A DNA stretch of 64,000 nucleotides from Panorpa germanica (lineage: Eukaryota > Arthropoda > Insecta > Mecoptera > Panorpidae). The position numbers were made by a program, and so were the translations under genes. Of this stretch, positions 34,828 to 45,708 are shown piece by piece (within the stretch, counting starts at the first letter, position 1; every line of letters begins with the position of its first letter). The stretch covers positions 1,116,001 through 1,180,000 of the forward strand of contig OY783214.1 in the NCBI GenBank assembly GCA_963678705.1, given 5' to 3'. The notes below the pieces were generated by a model. That model was not told the DNA's origin and ran no database searches. It was given only the letters and a program-made list of their open reading frames with translations.

Positions 34828-35590
34828 TTAAATTAAATTACAAAGTTGTTCTTATTGTGGTGAAAAGTTAGCAATATTAAAAGCATTGGAAATTAATGAA
34901 AATATGAACAATAATAAAATTATAATAATAACAGATTCTTTAAGTGTTATAAAAAATTTAAATTCTTATGATAGAATTTATGTGGATACCAGGACATTGT
35001 AGAATAAGAGGAATCGAAATTGCGGATAAATTGGCAAAGGGATCAATAAATTTGGAAATTGAGATGAAAGTGATTACATTCATATGAAATTTTAAATATA
35101 ATCAAAAATTTAAACTTCAGTAAGATTTCTTTAACAAAAGTCAGTTAAAAGGATGAGATTATTATATGTTACATCCAAAGTTTTAGTAAGAAAAGATGGT
35201 TTAAAAATGAGTCTTGCAAAATTATATCAACTATAATCAGAATCAAAAGTAATCATTGTAAAACTCGAGCTCACCAGTACAAAATTAATATTAAATCTGA
35301 CGATAGATGTCAATGTGGTGAACCCCAGGAACTTTAAATCATACCATATTTGAATACATAAATTATAGTTTAGAAAGATCAAAATCAATAGGTGATACAT
35401 ATTAGATGTGATTAAAACTTTTCCTGTTAATTCTAAATTTTTGTTAACTGATTCAAAATTAATTACTGAATTATTTAAATATTTAGAAATTTGTAAAATT
35501 GAATTATAAATTGTAAGATATGTATAAAAATGTTTGATGGTGGCTATGACGAATATAAGTCAAGACAAATAAATAAATAAATATAAAAAA
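34828..35590 (+). mobile_element. Second copy of truncated RNase H non-LTR element
   Basis: Matches 8317-9165 from its first bases (aaattaaattacaaagt) through the RNase H block (tggataccaggacattgtag) to the tail tttgatggtggctatgacga. It carries many small deletions and stops. The shared left boundary of the two copies is notable. Confidence 0.8.
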
Positions 35591-35725
35591 ATATATACGA
35601 ATATATATATATATATCGAAAAAATATATATCGTATACGTGGAGTCATAAAAACAAATCGAGCATACAAAGTAATCATAACTATAAAACCAGAGCTAGAA
35701 AAGTCGTAAAATAATGTGATTAATT

Positions 35726-35890
35726 TTTTTTATTTTTTTTTTTTTTTTATTTATCGTCGGCCTATTTCCGATGCTGAGTCCTATCACCGACGACCTCCTT
35801 CAATGTTGGTAGTATTTATGGTGTCGTGGCCTCATATATGTGGGCTACACCACAAGCATCAATGCTCTCGCCCACTGTGTCGTCAATAAT
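35726..35890 (-). mobile_element. Poly(A)-tailed retroposon 3' end
   Basis: In minus sense about 150 bp ends ggactcagcatcggaaatag, gccgacgataaataaaaaa and a long A run (T run on plus at about 35726-35750). This is the pattern of a 5'-truncated non-LTR element or SINE. No coding motif is left to name the family. Confidence 0.6.
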
Positions 35891-36019
35891 GTGATTAATA
35901 AGTGTATATTGTGAACGGAATCCGAGTCAAAGGTTAAAGCAATTGAAATGTGTGAAACTTTAAACCACTGATTGAATACGTGAAGGAATTTGCTTACCGA
36001 AATTAACTAAATGCATACT

Positions 36020-36034
36020 CAAAAGTAATAAAAG

Positions 36035-36079
<45 letters not shown>
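36020..36079. repeat. TA-rich microsatellite
   Basis: A taatatatat run leads into the solo LTR copy and was probably its insertion target. Confidence 0.85.
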
Positions 36080-36083
<4 letters not shown>

Positions 36084-36919
36084 GGTTTTTAATCTACATT
36101 AGTAGTTTTTGAATCTATTACCATCCCGGTACAGACTCCGCTTTGCAGGTTATATCTCTAACCATCTGTTGAGATCCTAATTTTTAGCCTAGAACTATTC
36201 AATCCCGGTTGATAGCTCACAATTTGTAGGTAATTTCCACAATTATAAATTACAATTAACATCAGCCTAAGATTGATGTACAATACAACAATATAGTTTC
36301 TTTTAAAACGAGTAAACACATAATTTGGATATTAATAGTTTGTTTAATCACTTATCAAAGTCATAAAATTACATCTAAATAAAATGAATTAATCGTAATT
36401 AAGTTCACAACAAAATACACTAGATTAAATACAGTACTTAGATTATAATGTCTCTTCACAATGTTTTACGTGTCAATACATAATACGCAGTTACAATTGT
36501 CCATAGTTATCAGCACAATGATTTCAATGAAAATACACCCTAGTACCAAACATTACATTTGCTGTCTAACTCTATTATTTACGCTAATCACAATATCAAT
36601 TATATTACACCTAGTAATAAATTTAACTATGATTTTAATACACAAAATAACGACCATATAAAACCTATTATACTTCTATCGCCATTTTTACTTCTGACTA
36701 CAGCTTCTACCGCATGTGCCCGTAAAAACTCGTAAGCATAAACTTTAGCGAGTGTCTGCGTTTGAGAGTTCGGGGTCCACATGTCACATCTGGTGTCGAG
36801 AGTACTTTTATAATATAACTAATATTATCAAAGATCTTAACCTATATTACAGATTACTTATTTCTATTCCTTAAACTAAATATAATTTAACTTAAAATTA
36901 CTCTTAAAAAATAACCCCT
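36080..36919 (-). mobile_element. Second solo LTR copy
   Basis: Reverse complement of 18587-19545 with deletions. On plus it begins tgtaggtttttaatctaca and ends cttaaaaaataacccc. It shares the accatcccggtacagactcc and catcagcctaa blocks with the first copy. An open frame at 36461-36661 falls inside the LTR and is not a gene. Confidence 0.65.
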
Positions 36920-36942
36920 CTAAATATATATATATATAGCAC

Positions 36943-37085
36943 ATGGGTTGAAAAGTCCCGGGCCTAACAAAGAAAACACAGTTTTTTTGGTTCAAAATTA
37001 GCTTTATTTGTGCTTTATCAACACGTTCTCGTTTTTGGTCAACAGTAAGCAAACGCGGCACCCACTTTGAACAGAGCTTATAATA
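36943..37085 (-). mobile_element. Mariner element end (TIR and C-terminal remnant)
   Basis: The block gggttgaaaagtcccgggcc, then taacaaagaaaacacag, resembles a mariner terminal repeat. The following sequence, read on minus, gives a short mariner-like transposase C-terminal remnant and then loses similarity near 37085. The other end is not seen. Confidence 0.6.
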
Positions 37086-37760
37086 AGAGGTAATAAGCGG
37101 AATAGTGGAAGAGCGAAAAAGTGTCTATCTGGAAAGAGAAAAAAAGTGCCAAGAAGTAAGAAAAGACATTTTAAAGAAATAGCAGGACGAATTAGAGAAA
37201 GATACCGGTAAGGCGGTGTGGACAAAAAGGTTAATACGTAACATTAGTACACGAGTAAATCGAAAATACGTGTAAATTTATTATTTTTTAACACAAATTC
37301 TCGAAGGACATGGATGCTTTGGAAGTTTCTTGGAGTGATTTAAGAAGAGAGAGTACGACAAATGTTGGTACCGCATATATGTCGATACACTAAAACCCAC
37401 GTTCTTATATTATGACCGATGGGCGATAGAAACAGAAGAAATACGAACAATAACGAGAACCACATTGACCGTAGATAATATTGTTAATATTACGGTGGAA
37501 AAGGAAGAGTATTGGAATGCGGTTCGAATCTTTGTCACGAAAATTCTGAAGACCAAAGAAGTAGACGTCAAAACAACACTGTAATCGGAATTCGAGTAAC
37601 AAGATCTAGTTAGAAGAAATGCTATGCGGTACCAGACTCTTGTTTGCAATAAGAGAGAGAGAGAGAGATTTAGTTGGTAAGTGCAGCAAGGGTGAATCTA
37701 ATACGTCCTGGCGTCCTGGCGGTTTCTCCTCCTATATATGTATATATAAATATATGTATA
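37086..37760 (+). other. Unidentified coding-like remnant
   Basis: From an ATG at about 37310 (MDALEVSWSDLRRE), after one frame change near 37360, a plus frame reads KCWYRIYVDTLKPTF and on to EYWNAVRIFVTKIL, stopping at about 37584. The composition (charged, regular) suggests a real but decayed protein, possibly of retroelement origin. I do not recognise it. Upstream lies a lysine/glutamate-rich stretch (37110-37200). A (ga)n run occurs at 37652-37667. Confidence 0.4.
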
Positions 37761-37826
37761 TCATCTTACTATAATAATGTTCGTAATGTTCCAATTTAAC
37801 ATGGAAAACTCATAAGAACTCATAGA

Positions 37827-37877
<51 letters not shown>
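37761..37877 (+). mobile_element. Family-2 Helitron 5' end fragment and (TA)n
   Basis: TCATCTTACTATAATAATG followed by aatgttccaatttaacatgg is a 5' terminus that matches, inverted, the end at about 39080-39162. It runs into a TA microsatellite (37833-37878). Confidence 0.55.
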
Positions 37878-37879
<2 letters not shown>

Positions 37880-39162
37880 TAGCGTTTCGCCCTATAGCTA
37901 AGCGACGTGTATATAATATTTTTGAATAAATAAAAGTAGTTTGCTAAATTGAAAATAATGCAAAATATTATTTTTAAGTAATTTTCGGTAAAATATATCA
38001 TTTTTTAAATTTATGTTTCCTTATTTTGTTATAATTCTTTTATTTACAGTAATAAAGCACTGTATTGACCAGTCTCCAGTGCCCCCGCCCATAAGCCCCA
38101 ATCATGACCTCTTGGCTCCATGCTCTCTTACGTTTCCGAACTTTTAATTTGATTTCTCTAAACTTCCGTTATGAAGCGCCTTCTTCCTTCAGCACTCTGC
38201 ATCGCTTTTCTCTGAGCATCGTCGGTCCTTAGAGGACTTTCACAGCGCCCCTGCTTTAGCACTATAATTAAATAATCCTTCGTTTCCTCCTCTCTGTGTA
38301 AAATTATCATTTACCCTAATGAACCGCAGTATTCAACAATGTCCACTGCCCCGCCCCTAAATACCAATTATCACCTCTTGGCTCCATGCTCTGTATCGTT
38401 CTCGCACTTTCAATTGTATTTCTCTGCACCTCTGCCGCAATGCGCCTACTTGCAACACTACAGCCCACCTGAGCATCATCGCTCATTACGACACTTTCGT
38501 ATCGCCCCCGTTTTACCGCAATTATTAAATAATCTTGCGCTTTCACCCCCTGCGTACTAATCTCTTAACAATTAGTTTTCAAAATTAATACTTTACTGGC
38601 AACCTACATACTCAATTTTGCCCCCAAAATTTCACGCCGCTACTGAATTCATATTTTGATATTCCAATTATTGGCAAACATGCATAATTAGTGTCTCAAT
38701 ACATACTCTAAGGTAAAAAATAAAAGGTAAAAGGGTAATAATATTATTTTTTTAATATTTCTGAGTTTTACTGTCACAACTCCCGCCTCCGCTGGAAACT
38801 TGGGGTTGCTAATTTTTTTTTAATAATTTCTGTCTACAGCGAGCCTACATATTAAATTTGAACGTCTTAACTCTATTTAACCATTGCCACTAGAAATTCG
38901 CGCCGCTACTAAACTCAAAATTCTAATCTCCAACTATTGGCAAATGTGCACACTAATGATCTTAATACACACATCAAATTTCAGTTTTGTATATTTTCTA
39001 GTTCGTCAGATATTTGCAAAAGTATTTTTTCGAATTTTTCAAAATTTCGAATTTTGTTACCGGATATCTATATATATAAATATCTATATATATAAATATC
39101 TATGAGTTCTTATGGGTTTTCCATGTTAAATTGGAACATTACATATTTTATAATATTAAGAT
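37878..39162 (-). mobile_element. Family-2 non-autonomous Helitron, minus copy
   Basis: The 3' end is at 37878 (ctagcgtttcgcc, with an imperfect hairpin to aagcgacg). The 5' end is near 39162. The interior carries modules shared with 52.1-53.9 kb (for example tgcccccgcccataagcccc versus its complement at about 53385-53415) and the cggcg-type modules near 38630, 38790 and 38900. Open frames inside are not coding. Confidence 0.65.
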
Positions 39163-40456
39163 AGTAAATATGCTTACTGAAGTCTGGTACATCAACCGGG
39201 CCAGTACTCGAGAGGTAAAGTCATCTTTTAGGGAATTAATTGCGCTGGAATAAAGAAAAAAGAGTTTTAGAAAATTTTAAGAACAGTTATTGTTTTATTA
39301 ATTAAGTAGTTATTAATCTCATACAAATTTAAACTAAACCTAATAATATATTCCAATGGAGGGTTATAACATATTAATACGTGTATATTATTAGTGGTAT
39401 ATATTACTTTAAAAAACAATAATAATGCTTACTTTTCCTTTTCTCGCAGCAGCGCTGTTTTGAGTTTGATTATGGTCTCATTTCCAAAACCGAAACGTTG
39501 TCTGAGTGAATTGTAGGAAGCTAAGCACTGAAGTTGGCCTTTGTACAAAATTGCCGTCTTAGTACAGATACTTGAAATGTTATCGACATTCTTGCTAAAA
39601 AGTTATCAAAGTCATTTATTGCAATCCATTTCCATATAGAATATACGCTTTCAAGGATAAGCATCAACAGATCTGTATACCGATCAGATCCTCCCCGCTT
39701 TACTTTCCTTAATAAAGCCAATGCGATTGATGCTAGCCATCAATGCAATTAAGGACCATTTTTAAAAACATAACATACATGATCTAAAAGGGTAAGTGTC
39801 ACTGATTCGTACAACACTCAGCATTGATTTTATCACTTCCAATATTGTCGACGAAGAGAAGCGGGAGAAATGACATACGCACGATCGTTACGGCTCTACT
39901 GTGGTAAAAGCTGAGATCGTATATCGAAATAACGTCATGGACATGTATGGAAATAGTTGCCCTTTGAATTCGAATTACATTTTTATGACTAACCATAGAT
40001 ACATAAATTCGTAGCGCGTGTGTTCGCCTTGTCCCTCCACCTTCATTCGATAAATGCAAAATGTTTGATGTCAATCGGGAGACCTGTGAACGATTACATT
40101 AAAAGCACAATCATACATCGGTATAAGTAGTACCGGTGTAGATTGTTTTGCATGTTGTGACAGTTTTTTTTACGTAACGAAGTATCCAATACGACTTTCA
40201 CTTATTTTCTCGGATTTGTTCAAATTATTGAATAGCGGAAATCAGTCTGTGATTATCGAATAATTAATAAGAAAAGATGTTTAACGCTAAAAAAAAAATT
40301 ATTAAAGATTATCGAATAATTGATAAGAAAAGGTGTTTAACGCTAATTTCAGTTATAATACAGTTAGAATAAAATATTTTTTGCATCAAACAATAACTTT
40401 CACTAGAATTAAAAATATTTTTTCGGTCAAAATCCAAGAAAAAATAAATTATTTTG
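39163..40456. other. Unassigned AT-rich sequence
   Basis: No recognised gene. A short direct duplication (agattatcgaataattgata and aagaaaaggtgtttaacgct type) lies at about 40250-40345. Confidence 0.45.
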
Positions 40457-40790
40457 AGTTCATCTTTGAACTTAAATAACTTTTAAACAAATTAATTTAT
40501 CGAAAAATTTACTGAGAACTTTTTTAGAACGTTCAATTTACTACAAAAATAATTTATTGCCACAGCTTTTTGTGCACTTGTTGAGAAAAAAAAAATTCTT
40601 TCAAAAAAGTACAAAATCCCCATGTTATTTAAATGGGAAATGAATCGTCGCGGTGGCACGGGTTGATACTAATATTAAGGGCAAATATGGGTCTGATATT
40701 GTTTTTTAGGTCATAAACTAAAAATTTTTGGGGAGCTGCAAGTATAAAACAAAATTGGTAAATAACGGACACCCTAATATACATATGTAT
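40457..40790. repeat. Interspersed repeat of about 330 bp, copy 2
   Basis: Same as 22851-23181, from tttgaacttaaataacttt to aacggacaccctaatatac, with small differences. The Helitron palindrome begins a few bases later. Confidence 0.8.
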
Positions 40791-40797
40791 ATATATA

Positions 40798-43124
40798 CTA
40801 GCAAACCCGGCGAACTTCGTTTCGCCATCAGATGGCTTCGTTTTATGTTACATTTCGTTTGGTGATTAAAAGATGAAGAAAAATTTTTTGTTTGTTTTAT
40901 ATTTGAAAAGGAAAAATTTTATTTCATTTCACAACAGTAATGAATTCATTTCGATTAGTGTTATTTAGTTGAACTTCTCTAAGTAAATGAAAGTGAATCG
41001 AAAGTAAATACTGAATCAAGGCGTTATACGTGTCCGCAAATTATCCGTTTCATTGAAGTGCTCTTTAATAAACCACAATTTTTGTTTTTTGGTCTGATGT
41101 TAACACAAACAAAGCGGATGGCTTCCCAACTCGTGAACACGCAACGTATAACTGCCCATGTGAAAAACAATGATTTTCTTAATTTATCCCGCAAACACTA
41201 AGCGATTGGCCTTGCGACTTGTTAATTGTCATTGCGAACGCAAGGCGAACTGGAAATTCCAATCGTTTGAAGTCAAACGGAAGATCAGTCGGAATCATTG
41301 GTATTCGAGGAATACATACATTTTCACCTGCGTACTTTCCGTTAATAATGGTTGCCTCAATCAAATTCGGCATAAGTCTTATTATCGAAAGTCGAGTACC
41401 GTTGCAAAGTCGCGGTGGATTTAAATTACGCAATATCATAATAACTGTACCAACTTTGAGTTGCAAGTTATGTGGTGGAAATCCTGGTAACTCCAGAGAG
41501 TTCAAAAACTCCGTTGGATAATTTACTACATCATCGGGATTTGTTATGGAATCAACGGATTTGTATGTCACCAAATCGCCAGCAATTTTTGATTGAATGG
41601 TGAAATTCAGTGCGTGTACATCATTATTCTTTGCGGCAAGAATTGCTCGTTGACTTAACCAAGCATAATTTTGATAATTCTCACTAATATTTGGGAAAAC
41701 ATTTTCCATAAGAGCTAATTGAGAGTCTACAATATAAATATAAATATATATAACGACAATGTCTCGCGATTTAGTTGGATCGCCAACAATAATTGCAGCA
41801 ACATCATTAACGGTGGGTGCATTGAATCTTCGCACATGTTCACCTGTTGGGGTACAATCTGCTCTTATGACAAATTTGTGCGTATCAGATGGCATTCGTT
41901 CCAATGCTGTTTTGAACATATTAACCACAGCATTATTAGCGTGAAAAAATGCTTGCAACTGTTCAATAATTCGTCTCTTTAACTGTTGTGTTCCCTGTAT
42001 ATTGCACCGCACATTCAGCTGATCCACCATCGACGAAATGAAATACATTTGCAGAAATTGATGCGGTTCATCTGGTGTTGGCACCATTGAACCATGCAAA
42101 TGATATATTTGTCCTTGTATCTGTAATTGCAAACAATCATTTGTTGAAGAATACGGTGTAACTTCTGATCGTGTGATGGTGTAGTGTGTGGTGTATATGT
42201 AGTTGTTATGTGTTGCAATTCATTGTGTTGGTGTGAGTGATTGGTTATGTGTGTTGTATCTTTACCTTGCAAGTAGGCATGAAGCCGCCTTCTCGAATGA
42301 TATTAGCTCCAAAGGAAGTCATGCGAAAGCAGTTATTGTATTCAAGGATGTGTTGAAGAAAATGGCTGGAATCGAGATCACTTCCATCGAACAATGATTT
42401 CAGTGGCTGTGGTGGTGTAAGTAATGGATCCAGTTTGACTTTTCCACTTGCGCAGCACAATCCAGCCGTTTCTCTTTTGAACTTTAACGCATTGCAATAT
42501 CGGCATATAGTCGTCGTTGGTCCAATATCTAAATTTTCATCATCACTGTAGTTCGCAGTGGGATCATATTGGAATGCCAAGCGATTGTATGATGCCAATG
42601 ATCTTCGTGTGCTCACGCGTTGTGTCAATCGGGCATTTTCTCTTATTATATTTTGTCTTTCTTCGCTTAAGTTCTGTGAATACACTTGTTGCTGGCTTGC
42701 ATGTCTTGTGCGGCGGCCGATGTTCGCACGTCGTCCTCTAGGCATTTTGGACTATGGACAGAGTGGTGAATGTAACCTGAAATGCACGATCCACATAATT
42801 TACACAGTTCAACTTACTACTTTAAAGACAAATGCCTGCTGTTGAAATTGAATAAAAATTTGCACAATACACGTGATTGATTTGATGGTTTCCAATTGAA
42901 ATGTTAGGAAACGAATAACTTATTTTTTTAACTTTTTTTTCACAATTTCACAGTGAACACAATACCGGTTTGTCACATGAAATTAACTGAGCAGAGAACA
43001 ATGAGTAGCTGTCAAACAATGTATCACGCACCGGCGCCATCTACTTAAAATATTGGTTTGTATCTATGCTATGTATCAGAGATGGCGCTGTATGTGAAAA
43101 AAGATTTTCCCGCGATATAGTAGA
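40798..43124 (-). mobile_element. Helitron copy D (left arm of palindrome)
   Basis: The 3' CTAG is at 40798-40801 and the 5' terminus AGTAGA (plus view) at 43119-43124. The leader is shortened: after tatatc it jumps to the gcggg block, losing about 155 bp. Exon 1 lies at 42745-42245. After the small intron, an open frame of 317 codons (42132-41179) fuses the N-terminal region to the C-terminal helicase region across an ATATA-rich filler (near 41737-41755). The HUH domain and Walker A are absent, so it is non-autonomous. It is almost identical to copy E, including the filler. Confidence 0.92.
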
Positions 43125-43127
43125 TAA

Positions 43128-45602
43128 TCTACTATATAAAAATAAGTCGGGTTTTCCTTCCTGACGTTATAACTCCAGAACGCACGAACCGATTTCCACG
43201 ATTTTGCATTCGTTGGAAAGGTCTCGGGCTCTGTGAGGTTTATAGCAAAGAAAATATAGGAATTCAGGAAAAATTTCAACAGAAAAGCGGGAAAATCTTT
43301 TTTCACATACAGCGCCATCTCTGATACATAGCATAGATACAAACCAATATTTTAAGTAGATGGCGCCGGTGCGTGATACATTGTTTGACAGCTACTCATA
43401 GTTCTCTGCTCAGTTAATTTCATGTGACAAACCGGTATTGTGTTCACTGTGAAATTGTGAAAAAAAAGTTAAAAAAATAAGTTATTCGTTTCCTAACATT
43501 TCAATTGGAAACCATCAAATCAATCACGTGTATTGTGCAAATTTTTATTCAATTTCAACAGCAGGCATTTGTCTTTAAGGTGGTAAGTTGAACTGTGTAA
43601 ATTATGTGGATCGTGCATTTCAGGTTACATTCACCACTCTGTCCATAGTCCAAAATGCCTAGAGGACGACGTGCGAACATCGGCCGCCGCACAAGACATG
43701 CAAGCCAGCAACAAGTGTATTCACAGAACTTAAGCGAAGAAAGACAAAATATAATAAGAGAAAATGCCTGATTGACACAACGCGTGAGCACACAAAGATC
43801 ATTGGCATCATACAATCGCTTGGCATTCCAATATGATCCACACTGCGAACTACAGTGATGATGAAAATTTAGATATTGGACCAACGACGACTATATGCCG
43901 ATATTGCAATGCGTTAAAGTTCAAAAGAGAAACGGCTGGATTGTGCTGCGCAAGTGGAAAAGTCAAACTGGATCCATTACTTACACCACCACAGCCACTG
44001 AAATCATTGTTCGATGGAAGTGATCCCGATTCCAGCCATTTTCTTCAACACATCCTTGAATACAATAACTGCTTTCGCATGACTTCCTTTGGAGCTAATA
44101 TCATTCGAGAAGGCGGCTTCATGCCGACTTGCAAGGTAAAGATACAACACACATAACCAATCACTCACACCAACACAATGAATTGCAACACATAACAACT
44201 ACATATACACCACACACTACACCATCACACGATCAGAAGTTACACCGTATTCTTCAACAAATGATTGTTTGCAATTACAGATACAAGGACAAATATATCA
44301 TTTGCATGGTTCAATGGTGCCAACACCAGATGAACCGCATCAATTTCTGCAAATGTATTTCATTTCGTCGATGGTGGATCAGCTGAATGTGCGGTGCAAT
44401 ATACAGGGAACACAACAGTTAAAGAGACGAATTATTGAACAGTTGCAAGCATTTTTTCACGCTAATAATGCTGTGGTTAATATGTTCAAAACAGCATTGA
44501 AACGAATGCCATCTGATACGCACAAATTTGTCATAAGAGCAGATTGTACCCCAACAGGTGAACATGTGCGAAGATTCAATGCACCCACCGTTAATGATGT
44601 TGCTGCAATTATTGTTGGCGATCCAACTAAATCGCGAGACATTGTCGTTATATATATTTATATTTATATTGTAGACTCTCAATTAGCTCTTATTGAAAAT
44701 GTTTTCCCAAATATTAGTGAGAATTATCAAAATTATGCTTGGTTAAGTCAACGAGCAATTCTTGCCGCAAAGAATAATGATGTACACGCACTGAATTTCA
44801 CCATTTAATCAAAAATTGCTGGCGATTTGGTGACATACAAATCCGTTGATTCCATAACAAATCCCGATGATGTAGTAAATTATCCAACGGAGTTTTTGAA
44901 CTCTCTGGAGTTACCAGGATTTCCACCACATAACTTGCAACTCAAAGTTGGTACAGTTATTATGATATTGCGTAATTTAAATCCACCGCGACTTTGCAAC
45001 GGTACTCGACTTTCGATAATAAGACTTATGCCGAATTTGATTGAGGCAACCATTATTAACGGAAAGTACGCAGGTGAAAATGTATGTATTCCTCGAATAC
45101 CAATGATTCCGACTGATCTTCCGTTTGACTTCAAACGATTGGAATTTCCAGTTCGCCTTGCGTTCGCAATGACAATTAACAAGTCGCAAGGCCAATCGCT
45201 TAGTGTTTGCGGGATAAATTAAGAAAATCATTGTTTTTCACATGGGCAGTTATACGTTGCGTGTTCACGAGTTGGGAAGCCATCCGCTTTGTTTGTGTTA
45301 CCATCAGACCAAAAAACAAAAAATGTGGTTTACCAAAGAGCACTTCAATGAAACGGATAATTTGCGGACACGTATAACGCTTCGATTCAGTATTTACTTT
45401 CGATTCACTTTCATTTACTTAGAGAAGTTCAACTAAATAACACTAATCGAAATGAATTCATTACTGTTGTGAAATGAAATAAAATTTTTCCTTTTCAAAT
45501 ATAAAACAAACAAAAAAATTTTCTTCATCTTTTAATCACCAAACGAAATGTTACATAAAACGAAGCCATCTGATGGCGAAACGAAGTTCGCCGGGTTTGC
45601 TA

Positions 45603-45603
<1 letters not shown>
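43128..45603 (+). mobile_element. Helitron copy E (right arm of palindrome)
   Basis: The 5' end TCTACTATATAAAAATAAG is at 43128, three bases (taa) from the 5' end of copy D. The 3' CTAG is at 45600-45603. It has a full-length leader and the same internal deletion and ATATA filler as D (44647-44671). The frame is broken by a stop near 43770, a 2-bp insertion near 43847, a stop at about 44808 (cat ttaa for cat tcaa) and a stop near 45222. Hairpin ggcgaa/ttcgcc-type sequence lies near 45575-45592. Confidence 0.92.

Positions 45604-45692
<89 letters not shown>
45604..45692. repeat. (TA)n microsatellite after Helitron E
   Basis: About 44 TA units directly follow the Helitron 3' CTAG. Confidence 0.95.
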
Positions 45693-45693
<1 letters not shown>

Positions 45694-45708
45694 GGAATAA
45701 AATCGTAT

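Larger units (their letters stand above)
40798..45603. repeat. 4.8-kb inverted repeat of two Helitrons
   Basis: Arms 40798-43113 and 43287-45603 (about 2316 bp each) are reverse complements with very few differences. The 173-bp spacer holds the two 5' ends, tatagtagat and atctactata. A transcript across it could fold into a very long hairpin. Confidence 0.9.

Noticed and set aside
36461..36661. 66-codon hydrophobic frame
   Set aside because: Falls within a solo LTR and is not conserved in the other copy.
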